A DNA stretch of 64,000 nucleotides from Amaurobius ferox (Eukaryota; Arthropoda; Arachnida; Araneae; Amaurobiidae), in contig OX578150.1 of NCBI GenBank assembly GCA_951213105.1, positions 25,238,022 to 25,302,021 on the forward strand, read 5' to 3'. The notes below the pieces were generated by a model. The model saw only the letters and a list, made by a program, of their open reading frames with translations. It was not told the DNA's origin and ran no database searches. Within the stretch, counting starts at the first letter, position 1, and the number at the start of each line of letters is the position of its first letter. This document shows, piece by piece, positions 11,425 through 22,082 of this stretch. Both the position numbers and the translations under genes were made by a program.

Positions 11425-11634
11425 CCCCCCGGGGACCAGTGAAAATTATACAAGTGTGTGTCATATTAGTCTTTAATAGAGTTATTGAAAAAATTTATAA
11501 AAATTTTTTCTTCTGATCCTATCCGATCAGTTGTCCCATTACCGGAAGCTTTCGCAATTCTTTAGTCTGGTCCGAGTCGGTGCCTTGGCGAGGACGGGGG
11601 GCTCTCCTCCATTTGGAGGAGCGAGAACCGACTC
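11425..11634 (+). ncRNA. HDV-like ribozyme candidate at 5' end of C1
   Basis: P1 is CCCCCCG (11425-11431) with CGGGGGG (11595-11601), 7 bp. The inner stem is GGACCAG (11433-11439) with CTGGTCC (11567-11573). P2 is GAGTCGGT (11574-11581) with ACCGACTC (11627-11634). P3 is CCT (11583-11585) with AGG (11591-11593). P4 is CTCCTCCA (11604-11611) with TGGAGGAG (11614-11621). J4/2 is CGAGA. P3 and P4 differ in sequence from the B copies but keep pairing, which is covariation support for the fold. The predicted 5' end coincides with the 28S-like remnant boundary. Confidence 0.62.
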
Positions 11635-11738
11635 CATCGTTATTGAAATACCATCAGTGCTCACTTCCCGGAATTAGCCGGCAATCACGAACTTGGTGAT
11701 TTTATAATTTTATAAAAACTTTTGATAGGAATCCTATC

Positions 11739-12840
11739 ATGTCGGATGGTGAACAAGAAGTAGAAGGCCCCATAGGGGGCACAGTAGATGAAATAAATGA
11801 AGATACGGAAATAAGTGAATTTGTTAAAAGAGCTCTTGCTTACAATAATGAATTGCAAGGACTCATAGCTGGAGCTAAGAGACCGGAAGAGTATCAATTG
11901 AGAATGCGCAATACAGTGGACGGACTGTTGAAAATTATCATAACACAGCAAAATATTATTGCGCATGCAATAGGAAGTAAATCGTTTAATGAAGAAAGGG
12001 GAAGAGAAAAAAAGACATATGCACAAGCCATATACACTAAGAAGAGTGGTTTTAGATCTAGATCGAAAAGTAAACAACGTTCTAGTTACGTGGTTACTAT
12101 TTATCCTAAACAAGAGAATACCTCAGATCATACTAAAGCAGAAGTTCAAAATAAGGTTGATCCCAGAAAATTAAATGTAGCAATTTAAAAATGTTAAGAA
12201 AATCAGAAAAGGTGGAATACTGGTTGAAACTGAGACGGCGGAAGATACTGATAAATTGATAGCGGAATTTAAAGATAGGGACGATCTAAAACAAAGCTAT
12301 GAAATAAATAAACCGAAGAAGAAGTTGCCACAGATAATTTTGTATAATGTTGAGGAAGCATATACCAATGAGGAAATGAAGCAAAAATTGGTAGAACAAA
12401 ATGAGGAATTTATAGAGGGAAGCACTCTGGAAATGAGAAGGAAGTATAAAACTAAAAGAGGAGAAAATTGGATTATAGCTGTGGATCCGGAATCATTTCA
12501 GGCAATAATGAATAAAAGAAAAATTAACTTGGGATGGTCTAGAATTGACCACAAAGAATATTTAAGACCAAACATTTGCTATAAATGTGGACTATATGGT
12601 CATATAAGCAAATACTGCAAAAAAGAGAAGCAGATTTGTTTAAACTGTGGAAATGAAAATCATAATACTTCAGAATGCATAGAAAATAAAAGCTGCAAAA
12701 ATTGTAGAGCGCACAATGATAAATTTGGCTCGGCATTCGATATAAAACATAACATGATAGACCGTGAGTGTCAAATATATCAGAAAGAAATGGCATTTAT
12801 GGCCACTAAAATCGATTATGGTTTTCCGAGACAGTTTTAA
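11739..12840 (+). pseudogene. ORF1 (gag-like, CCHC) of LINE C1, frameshifted
   Basis: The start ATG at 11739 gives MSDGEQEVEG and follows about 310 nt of leader. The N-terminal frame ends at 12188 after an extra T in an A/T run (near 12185). The sequence then continues in another frame (NVKKIRKGG, then KKLPQIILYNV, matching the centre of family B ORF1) to zinc knuckles CYKC..GHISKYC, CLNC..NHNTSEC and CKNC..H..C, ending IDYGFPRQF with stop TAA at 12838-12840. It overlaps the ORF2 ATG (12818) by 23 nt, longer than in B, so the original stop was probably lost. It encodes an ORF1p RNA-binding protein. Confidence 0.82.
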
Positions 12841-15800
12841 ATCTATTTATTGTATTGAAATTAATTTAAATCATGCCAGGTCAGCTAATTACCAATTGGC
12901 GCAAGAAATTTGCAATTCTAATATAGATATTGCTTTGGTTAATGAACCTTATTATTTTAATAATAAAATTATTGGATTCCAGAACAAATGGAGGATAGTA
13001 CAGTGTGACACTAATCCGAGAGCAGCTATAATAATAATGGATCCCCAATTCAATATGGTAGTACTCTATAATTCTAGAGACATTGTCTGCGTTAGGATTG
13101 ATTTTATGAATGAAAGCGTTATATTTTGTGCTATTTACTGTCCGCCATCGGAAGATATAGAAAACAAATTGAACATACCTGATGCTCTTATTGTAAAATA
13201 CGGTGAAAGTCAGTGGATTTGTGCTGGGGACTTTAATTCCAAATCGGATGTCTGGAGTCCAAGATCTACAGACAGTAGAGGGTATATCTTATTCGAATTT
13301 TTGAATAAACACGAGATGGGAGTAGTCAATGACCCGATGAGTAGACCCACCTATGACAGTATACAGGGAACTAGCTGGATAGATCTATGTTTAGTTAAAA
13401 ATATGCTGGAAACTAGAATTACAGAGTGGGAAATTGTGGACAATGAATCATTAAGTGATCATAGATATATGAAGTTTACCTTGAGTGAAACATATAAAAG
13501 TAAAAATCCTTACAGTAGGTGGAAACTTACGGAACTTTACTGGATGGATGCTAAAGTTGAAATCTTAGAATTGGTTTCGAAATTTGAAGCCAAATGGAAC
13601 GATAACTTGAATATTAATACTTATATTGAGGAACTAGAAGAACAACTTGTTTGTATATGTCAGAAACACAATAGAAAACGTCAAATAGGTGGAGCTTCAA
13701 GAAAAAATAACGCAATATAGTGGAACTGGAAGCTTCAAATATTTAGAAGTAGAGTCCGAGCGCTAAGAAGGTTATATCAATATACAAGAGACCAAGATTT
13801 GAGAGAAACTAGAAAAGTAGAATTCAGGAAGCAGAGAGCAGTCTATATGAAAACTATTGCAAAAGAAAAGGCTAAGAGCTTTAAAATGCACTTAGATGAA
13901 ATAGTTATAAACAACTCATTTGGTAATCACTATCAAATAGCAAAAAACCGGAACAAACTTGGTAAAATCCACAATTTAGTGGAAAAAGAAAACGGAGAAA
14001 TGACTACTTGTTACTCTGAATCCATTACTGAAATCTTGAATTATCACTTTACGAAAACGCCGGAACTGGAGTATCAAGGCCCAAATTCGGGAAGTATTGA
14101 TTGCCCGTTTTCAATACAAGAAGTTAAAGCAGTGTTAAATGAAATGAAGAACAACAAGGCGCCGGGACTTAATGGCCTTACGGCAAGCATCATTAAAGAA
14201 CTGTATATCGCCAACCCAGTTTGGTTTGTAAAAATCCTCAATTACTGTTATGCAAAAGGTCTTTTTCCAGATACGTGGAAAATTGCAAGAATCATTTTGA
14301 TCCCTAAAGAAAGGAAGGATTTGTCTAAAAGGGAAACCTATAGACCGATTTGTCTCCTATCTATTTGGGGCAAAGTTCTGGACAAACTTATAACCAAAAG
14401 ACTAGTATTTTACTTAGAAAGTAATCAACTCATTATGAATAGCCAGTTTGGCTTTAGAAGAGGAATTAGTACTGTCGACGCAATTAAGTCCATAATGGAC
14501 TTCGTTGATAAACAGAAATTGGAGAATAAAGTTAGCTGCGCCATCGCATTGGATATACATAACGCCTTCAATAGCGTTTCATGGAATAAACTTATCAAAC
14601 TTATGATTAAGTATGGAATACCTGAACAACTCATCAGGATATTTCGAAGCTTCCTTAGTAATAGAAAAATATATGTTGAAAGTAATGAACGTACAAAGAC
14701 TATAATCGTGGTATCCCACAAGGATCAAGTTGTGGCCCGATCCTTTGGCTAATGGTGGCCAATGAAGCATTAAAGATAGGTCATAATGAAAACGATGTTC
14801 AGATTCAGGCATTTGCAGATGATTTTATGGTTCTCATGGGCTCCACCGCAGTAACCCATTTTGAGAGAAAAGGAACTACTATTCTGAAAGAATTGGAGAA
14901 TTGGGCAGCTAATTACGAACTCAAATTCAGTGTTGATAAGTCATATTATATTATGTTCCCTGCCAAGAAGAAAATCACTTTCTGTCCTGCAATTAACTCT
15001 ATGACAGAAGAATCAAATGTGTCAAAGTACTTAAGTACTTAGGTATTTGGATTGATACAGGAAGAACTTTTATTCCGCATTTAACTCAACTCAAAAATCA
15101 AGTTGGAAATTTCCACCATAAATTAATGAGAGTGGCAAAGGCCACATGGGGACTTAGACCTAATATCGTTAAAGAAATCTATCTTAGAGCAACGGAAAAA
15201 CTGATAAGTTATGGTGCAGCCATTTGGTTCAAAGACCACGAGCGACAAAAGGTAAAAATTTGACAAATTGAAAGAATAGCGTTACTTAGCATTACTAAAT
15301 GTTATAAAACGGTCGCAAATGATGCTCTATATGTATTATCGGGTTGCATCCCGCTGGAATTCAAAATTAGGGAAGAATCCAACATTTACAAGTTGCTCCA
15401 TTGGAAACAAAATATGGTTATTGGTGATAAGCACATAAATGCTAATATGGTCGAGAATATAAGGGTCTATTATAGAGAGCCGTGGTTGAACCTAGCCCAG
15501 ATGTGGGATAGGAATAGTGGAAACAGGAGTGAGTTGTCGATTTACACGGATGGTTCCAAAATAATGGATAAAGTGGGTTGTGCGATATTAGTATACAACA
15601 ATGATGATAGAGTGCATCATGCGAAATATAGAATTAACGACGAGTCTAGTGTTTACAACGCTGAACTTTATGCAAGCAGTACACTATATTATTAAATACA
15701 AAATTGAGACGGCACATACCTTTAGTGACTCTATGTCAGTTTTGCAGGCTCTTAGCGATATAAATTGTAAAAATGAAATGGTGAGAAATTTACAACTAGA

Positions 15801-16341
15801 AATCTATGATTATAATGGAAGGATATCATTCCACTGGATTAAAGCACATATTGGACTGGAGAGAAACGAGGAAGTGGACTTACTTGCGAAGGAAGCTACG
15901 AAAGAAAATCAAGTGGATTTCACATTCCCGCTTTCCAGGATACAACTTAATACGACGGTAAAGAAAGAATTGGAAAAAGAATGGCAAACCCAATGGGATT
16001 CATCGACTAAAGCAAGATGTCTCCACAGCTTGATTCCGAGAATAACAACGGACAGAGTTTTGGGAGATTTTTACATCAATCAGACCCTCATCGAACATGG
16101 GGCTTTTGGACCTTACCCAAAACGTTTCTTCAATAAAAGTGATATGTGTCAATGTGATGATGGAGCGAGCACGATGAGACACGTTGTGTACGATTGTCAG
16201 TTTTGGAAAGATATAAGAACAAAATACTTTCCTCATAATTTTGTGTCCATAAATTTTTTAAATCTTAGCTATGGCAAATATGCCAAAAAAGGTATTCAAT
16301 CTATTATGAACAATGTACTTGCTCTTGCACTAGACTCGTAG
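12818..16341 (+). pseudogene. ORF2 of LINE C1, multiply broken
   Basis: The endonuclease (NEPYYF, AGDFNSKSDVWS, SWIDLCLVK, LSDHRYM), RT (NKAPGLNGL, TYRPICLLSIWGKVLDKL, SQFGFRRGIST, ALDIHNAFN, FADD near 14813) and RNase H (YTDGSKIMD, FSDSMSVLQAL, KAHIGLERNEE) are recognisable. Breaks seen against C2 are TGG to TAG at 13718-13720, a frameshift before the PQG motif near 14700, a frameshift with local duplication AAGTACTTAAGTACTTAGG near 15030, a TGA near 15261, and a frameshift in RNase H near 15690. The stop is at 16339-16341. It is clearly dead and older than C2. Confidence 0.85.
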
Positions 16342-16952
16342 AGTTGTATATATTATGTCCTTGCAGATTCCATATTGGGAATTTTCTGTTTGTATTATAT
16401 CTTGTAAATAGTTGTACATATTGTAAATAGAATTTTGATTTTAAGTACATAAGTATTGTACTTTAACATGTATTTTGATAAATTACTTGTATGTATTGAT
16501 TTCCTTGGAAGATTGTGTATTCCAAGAATGTTTTGAAATGATCCATGTTATTATGTAGGGAATCTTTTGTAATTTTCTCTACTTGGGCCGGACAAGTCGA
16601 TCCAAAAATTTCATGTAAATTATGTTGTACTTCAATGTAGTATTGCTGAAAGTGAAACGTTTAACTTTTGAGATGATTTATACATGTATCTTGCGTCCTT
16701 ATTTCACAGTCATTTGATGTTTGTGTGTTGTTGTTCAGTCAGAGGATGAGGCCTCGGTTTCGGCGTGGCTTTCGGTCCGGTTTTTCCGTTCGTGCCTGTT
16801 GGCTTTGTGCCCGGTGGCGTTGGTCGGCTCGGGATGGTGGCGTCGTACTGCTGGCGGTATAGCTGGTCTGTATGTTAGTGAGAGCAGGATTACTGCCGCG
16901 AGGATAGGTGATCTGTTCCGTATACATTTTGGTGGGACGGGTGTCGTTATGC
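16342..16952 (+). other. 3' UTR of LINE C1
   Basis: This is AT-rich sequence followed by a GC-richer terminal 210 bp that starts at the CAGAGGATGA motif (16740-16749). It ends at the 28S-like remnant with no poly(A) tail. The GC-rich terminal block is the counterpart of 35761-35970 in C2. Confidence 0.6.
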
Positions 16953-16967
16953 TTACCCTACTGATGA
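16953..16967 (+). repeat. 28S-like target remnant at C1/B3 junction
   Basis: TTACCCTACTGATGA lies between the C1 3' terminus and the C-run that opens B3. Confidence 0.82.
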
Positions 16968-17164
16968 CCCCCCGGGGACCAGTGAATTATAAACTTTTTT
17001 GAAAATTGTCTAAAGTGCTTAAACTGTGTATAGCTGTTGCGCTGCAGTTCTCCTGTTGCTGTGATTTTGTATTTTTTGGCACCTTAAAAGTCTGGTCCCA
17101 CGAGTCGGTGCTTTGACGTAGCCGGGGGGCTCACCCAAACTTAATTTGGGTGCTAGACCGACTC
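16968..17164 (+). ncRNA. HDV-like ribozyme candidate at 5' end of B3
   Basis: P1 is CCCCCCGG (16968-16975) with CCGGGGGG (17122-17129). The inner stem is GGACCAG (16976-16982) with CTGGTCC (17092-17098). P2 is GAGTCGGT (17102-17109) with ACCGACTC (17157-17164), perfect. P3 is GCT (17110-17112) with AGC (17120-17122). P4 is CACCCAAA (17132-17139) with TTTGGGTG (17145-17152). J4/2 is CTAG at 17153-17156, where an HDV-like ribozyme would have its catalytic cytidine. It is the cleanest of the three copies. The fold is read by eye and self-cleavage is inferred. Confidence 0.65.
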
Positions 17165-17242
17165 TGTTTGGAAAATTGTGGTAAAACTTAGCTGTTTCTT
17201 ATTAGATATATATTTTTTTGTTGACTGACATCACAAGTAGTG

Positions 17243-18313
17243 ATGTCAGAATCTGGAGAGGAAGGATCAACCTCTTTGGCTGATAAGTTGAAAAATGAAA
17301 TGGAGGTGGAAGTTTGGAACAGCTTTCAAAATTTAATGGAAGTTCTGAACTCTAAAAGAAACAAGTTGAATAAAGAGGATTCAGCTGTTATTTTCAATGA
17401 GGTTCAAAGCATGTTTATGCAATATTATGTTGTTAAAAATAAATTGGATAAGTCATTAAAGCAGAATGAGGAAGTATTGAAGGCAGTGGAGGAATCAAGC
17501 AAAATTAGTTATGCTGCTGTAGCTGCTGCTCCTAGAAGAGATAGGAGCATCAGTCGAAGACGTCAACAGGAACACATATTGCGGGTGTATCCTGTGGATA
17601 AAGAGTTGACTTCTGAGAATGTTCAGAAACAAATAGCCAAAAACATTAATCCTATAAACCTTAAAGTTAAGGTTAAATCGGTTATGAATGTTAAGAGTGG
17701 AGGGGTCATAATTACTTGCGAGAAGCAAGATGACATAGAAAGTTTTGAAGAGGCAATCAAATTGTCTAAAAATTTGAGAGATGTGGTAAATGTTGTCAAG
17801 CCGAAGAAGAGAAATCCACGAGTGATTGTGTATAATGTGGATAAGACGATAAATGCTGAAGAATTAGTGACCACAATAAAAGCACAAAATGAAGAAGTGA
17901 TAGATGGAGAGGTGAAAGCATTATTTTCAATTAAGAGCAGAAATGAAAAGACACTTCATTGGGTGTTGGAAGTAGAACCAAGTGCTTTCAAGAAAATTAT
18001 GAAAAGAGACAGATTATATATGCAATGGACTATTCTGAATGTAAAAGAATATTTGAGAGAAACTAGATGTTTCAACTGTAATAGGTATGGACACATCAGA
18101 AAAAATTGTAAAAATGACAAAACCTGTATGAAGTGCGGAGATACTGGACATGAAAGTCCAGAATGTAAAAATCCCATGAAATGTATTAATTGTGTATATG
18201 CTAATGTAACATATAAGAAAAATTACGAAGTAAAACATAGTGCAGCTGATGTTAAATGTCCAAGTTTGGAACGAGAATTAGAGTTTAGTCGTTCACGTAT
18301 TAATTATGGATAA
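17243..18313 (+). CDS. ORF1 (gag-like, CCHC) of LINE B3, intact
   Basis: This is an uninterrupted 356-residue ORF1 from ATG 17243 (MSESGEEGSTS) to TAA 18311-18313. The N-terminal third is acidic and helical-looking (SLADKLKNE, VWNSFQNLMEVLNSKRNKLNKED). An RDRSISRRR basic patch follows near residue 95, then a central conserved domain ([22 protein letters not shown]), then zinc knuckles CFNC..GHIRKNC, CMKC..GHESPEC and CINC with a distal H and C, ending RSRINYG. The last 8 nt (ATGGATAA) contain the ORF2 ATG at 18306. The protein would coat LINE RNA. It is the only complete family B ORF1 here. Confidence 0.9.
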   Translation: MSESGEEGSTSLADKLKNEMEVEVWNSFQNLMEVLNSKRNKLNKEDSAVIFNEVQSMFMQYYVVKNKLDKSLKQNEEVLKAVEESSKISYAAVAAAPRRDRSISRRRQQEHILRVYPVDKELTSENVQKQIAKNINPINLKVKVKSVMNVKSGGVIITCEKQDDIESFEEAIKLSKNLRDVVNVVKPKKRNPRVIVYNVDKTINAEELVTTIKAQNEEVIDGEVKALFSIKSRNEKTLHWVLEVEPSAFKKIMKRDRLYMQWTILNVKEYLRETRCFNCNRYGHIRKNCKNDKTCMKCGDTGHESPECKNPMKCINCVYANVTYKKNYEVKHSAADVKCPSLERELEFSRSRINYG

Positions 18314-21300
18314 AAATTGTAATTTCTTACATTGTAATTTGGCCCATGCAAAGGCTGCAAACTTGCTCTTATCTCAGTTTATTGTAAATAATAATGTAAA
18401 TATAATTTGTGTTAATGAACCCTATTTTTATGATAATTTGATTGTTGGATTTAGTAAAAACATCAAGATGATGTATGAATGTAATAGCCCAAGAGCGGCA
18501 GTTTTAGTTTTTGGTGATTTTTCACCATTAGTTTTGTATGTAAATAGAGATGTTGTTGTTATTATGATGGAAATTAATAATATTAAATACGTGATTGTAA
18601 GTATATATTGCTCTCCAAGTGAAAACTTGGATAATAGTATAAATATATTGCAGGAAATTTTGTTTAAATATGGCAACTATAATATTGTGATAATGGGCGA
18701 TTTCAATGCGAAATCTATTTTGTGGGGATTAGACCCCACAGATAATAGAGGGGGAAAAATAATGGACTTTGTAAGTTCAAATGGCATGACCATTATGAAC
18801 AACCCTAACAGCCCACCTAATTTTGACTGTGTCAGAGGTAGGAGTTGGGTTGACATTGTGCTTTTAAGAGTAGAAAATCTGGATTCTTTTGTGGACTGGA
18901 AGGTTTTGGATGAGATCACTTTGAGTGATCACAGATATATAACAATGACTCTTAATATTAGTGAAATTGTGGTTTGTAAAAATAATGTTAAATTTAAGTA
19001 TAAAAACTTAAATTAGTTGAAGTTAAAAAGTGAATTGTATAAAATTGTAAATATTGATTATGTGAATATAAATTCTAAGTGTGAAATGAATGAATTTATT
19101 GAAAATATTACTGTATTGTTAATTAAAGCATGCAAAAAGTGTAAATTATATAAAAATTCGCAATTAAATCGTAAAGTGAACATGCCTTGGTGGTCACTAG
19201 AGATCCAGGTTCAAAGATCGAAAACTCGGGCTATAAGAAGAAAGTATCAGAAAATGAGTGACTTGGATAGTCGGAATAGGATGAAGGTTACTTACAAGAG
19301 GGAATTGGCTATTTTGAGAAGGCAAATAGTGAAAGCTAAGAAAAGAACTTTGGTACAGTTCTTGGACAATATATCAGAAAAAGACTCTTTTAGTAGTGGA
19401 TGTAAAAATATTGTTAATCCTAAAAGTGGATTAATAAAGTTTGTGTCGGTATTGAAATTAGATGGTAGTAAGACTATCAGTTTAGAAGAAACTGTGGAAA
19501 CTATATTGAAGTATCATTTTCCTGTTAGGGAATTTGAAGAATCTTCAAGTAGTTATAAAGAGGGGGATGAAAAGCGGATTAAAGCTGAAGAAATTCAATA
19601 TGTATTACAAAATATGAAGAGTGGCAAAGCTCCAGGACCAGATGGGATACCCTTAGAGGTATTCAGGGATCTGTTCCAAATAGATAACAATTGGTTTACT
19701 GGCGTGCTTAATAAATGTCTAATAATGGGAATATTTCCTAAAATGTGGAAGAAGGCATTGGTTATTCTTCTGGATAAACCAAAAAAAGAGAAAGACAGGT
19801 GTGAAGCTTATAGACCAATTTGTTTATTATCTATATGGGGAAAAATTTTAGATAAAATTGTTGTAAATAGAATTTTGTACCACTTGGATGTAAATAATTA
19901 TTTTAATGAAAATCAATTCGGATTTAGGAAAGGTAAAAATACCAATGATGCTTTGAATAAAATGAAGAATATTTTTGAAAATAATAAAAACCGAAAGTTG
20001 CATTCGGCTTTGATCTCCTTTGATATTAAGGGAGCTTTCAATATGGTTGATTGGAAAATTATGAAGAAGTTAATTTCAGAGTTACCAATTACGAATAGAT
20101 TGATGGATTTAATCAGTGATTTTTTAAGGGATCGAGTTATAATGTACAATCAAGGTGGAATTAATATAAAAGTTAGTAATAGTTGTGGGTTGCCACAAGG
20201 ATCTAATTCGGGTCCGATTTTATGGTTAATCATGGCAAATACGGTGTTGAAAGAGTTCTACAATGAGAACATTGAAGATATGGAACTTCTGGCATTTGCG
20301 GATGATTTTTTGTTTATTGTTGCAGGAAAAAACAGAACTAATTTGAAAAACCAAATTGAAAGAGCTTCAAATTATATAAATGATTGGAGCAAAAGTAATA
20401 AATTAGAGTTGAGTATAGAAAAAACTCAACTAATGATAGTCCCAATTAAGACAGATCTGAAAACTATTTTTAGAATAGTTATTGATGGGAAAGTCTTTAG
20501 AAATAAAGACGAGTTGGAATATTTGGGAATCAGACTTGATCCATATCTTAACTTTAATAAACATCTTAGAAAAGTTAAAGATAAAGTATTCGACTTTACA
20601 AACAAGTTGATAAGAGTTTCGAGGAAGACATGGGGACTGAATGGAAAAGTTTTAAAGCAAATATATATAAAAGCGATAGAAAAAATGATACTGTATGGTT
20701 GTGAAATATGGTATAATGGACACTGTAGGCAAGTCAACCAACTTACAAAAATGGTTAGAAGTTGTTTGTTGTTAATAACAAAATGTTATAAAACTACTTC
20801 GACTGAGGCATTATATGTAATAGCAGGAGTGTTACCAATTGAATTTAGAGCAAAATTCTTAGAGTGTATATGAATATAAAACAAAACTCAAAGATGTGAA
20901 TTTTTACGATGTTAATATTAAATATGGTGATATATACGAATATAAGAAGAAAGTGAATCCATATAGTTTAGAAGCAATGCAATATGGTAATGATAAACCT
21001 AGAGGTTTTGGATATGAAATTTACACTGATGGTTCCAAAATGGGAGGAGAAATTCAAAAAGTTGGAGCGGCGTTTGTTGCTTTTAAAAATGATGTTGAAA
21101 TTTGGAATGAAAAATATCGTCTTGCAAATCATTCATCAGTGTTTTTAGCGGAACTCCTGGCTATTCATGAATCCATAAAGTGGATTAAAAATAATTTAGA
21201 AGTAATGAGGGGAGAACAGGTCACTATTTATAGTGACAGTGAAAGTAGTTTAAAAAGCATAGTGAGTTATGAGGAAACACATCATTGGATATCGGCAATT

Positions 21301-21318
21301 AAGAGGAATATTAAGTAT
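18306..21318 (+). pseudogene. ORF2 of LINE B3, one stop, one frameshift, 3' truncated
   Basis: The ATG at 18306 overlaps the end of ORF1. Endonuclease (NEPYFY, GDFNAKSILWG, SWVDIVLL, SDHRYI) is followed by TGG to TAG at 19014-19016. The frame continues through RT (GKAPGPDGIPLEV, AYRPICLLSIWGKILDKI, NQFGFRKGKNT, SFDIKGAFN, CGLPQGSNSGP, FADD) to a frameshift near 20868. RNase H resumes in another frame (YTDGSKMG, SDSESSLKS) and is cut at 21318, before the last RNase H motif. The protein could not have full RNase H. Confidence 0.86.
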
Positions 21319-21403
21319 CCCTACTGATGGTTACCCTACTGATGGTTACCCTAATGGTTACCCTACTGATGGTTACCCTAACAAATGGTTACCCTACTGA
21401 TGA
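21319..21403 (+). repeat. tandem 28S-like target units with micro-inserts
   Basis: Six units lie in a row: CCCTACTGATGG (21319), TTACCCTACTGATGG (21331), TTACCCTAATGG (21346), TTACCCTACTGATGG (21358), TTACCCTAACAAATGG (21373) and TTACCCTACTGATGA (21389-21403). The ACAAATGG tail of unit 5 equals the last bases of family B (TAACAAATGG). The units therefore look like successive, almost completely 5'-truncated B insertions that left only a few 3'-terminal bases plus a fresh target duplication. Confidence 0.7.
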
Positions 21404-21452
21404 CAAAAACACCCCCTGCAATGTCAGAATGACAGGCGCAGGTAAGATAATC
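21404..21452 (+). mobile_element. 49-bp 3'-terminal remnant of LINE family A
   Basis: These 49 bp are identical to the last 49 bp of A2 before its own remnant (31168-31216) and near-identical to the end of A1 before 1232. They are enclosed by TTACCCTACTGATGA on the left and TTACCCTACTGATG on the right. This is an extreme 5' truncation: only the 3' end of the RNA was copied. Confidence 0.8.
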
Positions 21453-21466
21453 TTACCCTACTGATG
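21453..21466 (+). repeat. 28S-like target remnant before A2
   Basis: TTACCCTACTGATG lies between the 49-bp family A remnant and the 5' end of A2 (AGGGGGGAGTAAG). Confidence 0.8.
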
Positions 21467-22082
21467 AGGGGGGAGTAAGTCTCTCCCTGTGTCCGACAAA
21501 AGCGTTAACCCCTGAACAATGGCCTATAGTCTATTCAGGTGGCATTCGAGCTAAATTGCAGTTAACACAGCCATTCAAAAGGCAAGCAGAAAATTTGAAG
21601 ATCTTAGTTGCTCTTCCCGATGTATGAGTTGTGACGTTACCAGATCCCTAAAAAGACTCGGTTCCGGTCGCCCCGTCTCGGGTGCGCTTTGAATGATAAA
21701 GATCTGCTTTGTGGTCTCAAATTGAATCCACGGAAACCATTTTGGATTCCGTTAGGAATCAGATCGAGATAGCTGTAATATAGTTCGAAGAGGGTGTCTC
21801 ATTTGGCTGAGACGGGAAGTGGGGTTTGACAAGCGCCTTTATTCACCTCCACGTGGTTCCCCCTGGACACCAATACGGTGACGAACGAATAAAGGTTATT
21901 CTTTGGCAAGTTATTTATATAGGATTTGAATTGGAAGTAGAGAAAACTTTTTTCTCTACTTTTCTTTTTTTTATCAAAAATTTTTTTCTAAGTGCTGATT
22001 TGGAATTAGGAAGGGGAGAAAAATCTCCTTTTCTTTTTTTTTATATCAAAATTTTTCTAAGTTTTTGATAGGATTTTGGAAA

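Larger units (their letters stand above)
11425..16952 (+). mobile_element. LINE family C copy C1 (full length, decayed)
   Basis: This R1-like LINE of about 5.5 kb is distinct from B in coding sequence but has the same layout and a related 5' structured leader (CCCCCCGGGGACCAGTGA start). Both ORFs are heavily mutated. The 3' UTR (16342-16952) carries CAGAGGATGA at 16740-16749. TTACCCTACTGATGA flanks it on both sides. Copy C2 (31233-35970) and fragment C3 (40283-40845) belong to the same family. Confidence 0.86.
16968..21318 (+). mobile_element. LINE family B copy B3 (full 5' end, 3' truncated)
   Basis: The copy begins with the full ribozyme-like leader and has intact ORF1 and most of ORF2. 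It stops abruptly inside the RNase H domain at 21318, where sequence switches to CCCTACTGATGG repeats. About 1 kb of the family's 3' end (rest of ORF2 and 3' UTR) is missing. That is unusual for a LINE, which is normally truncated at the 5' end, so a secondary deletion between target-like sequences is inferred. Confidence 0.85.

Noticed and set aside
11685..12113. 142-codon ORF on the - strand.
   Set aside because: It is the complement of family C ORF1 coding sequence; the reading has no recognisable domain.
21319..21403. The TTACCCTA repeats look like a telomeric array.
   Set aside because: The units are CTACTGATGG-type and vary with LINE 3' ends; they match the junction remnant found elsewhere in the window and not TTAGG-type telomere repeats.
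21467..22082. Search for the same HDV-like fold at the 5' end of family A.
   Set aside because: Only a terminal GGGAG/CTCCC hairpin was found; the nested P1/P2 pairing could not be built by eye.
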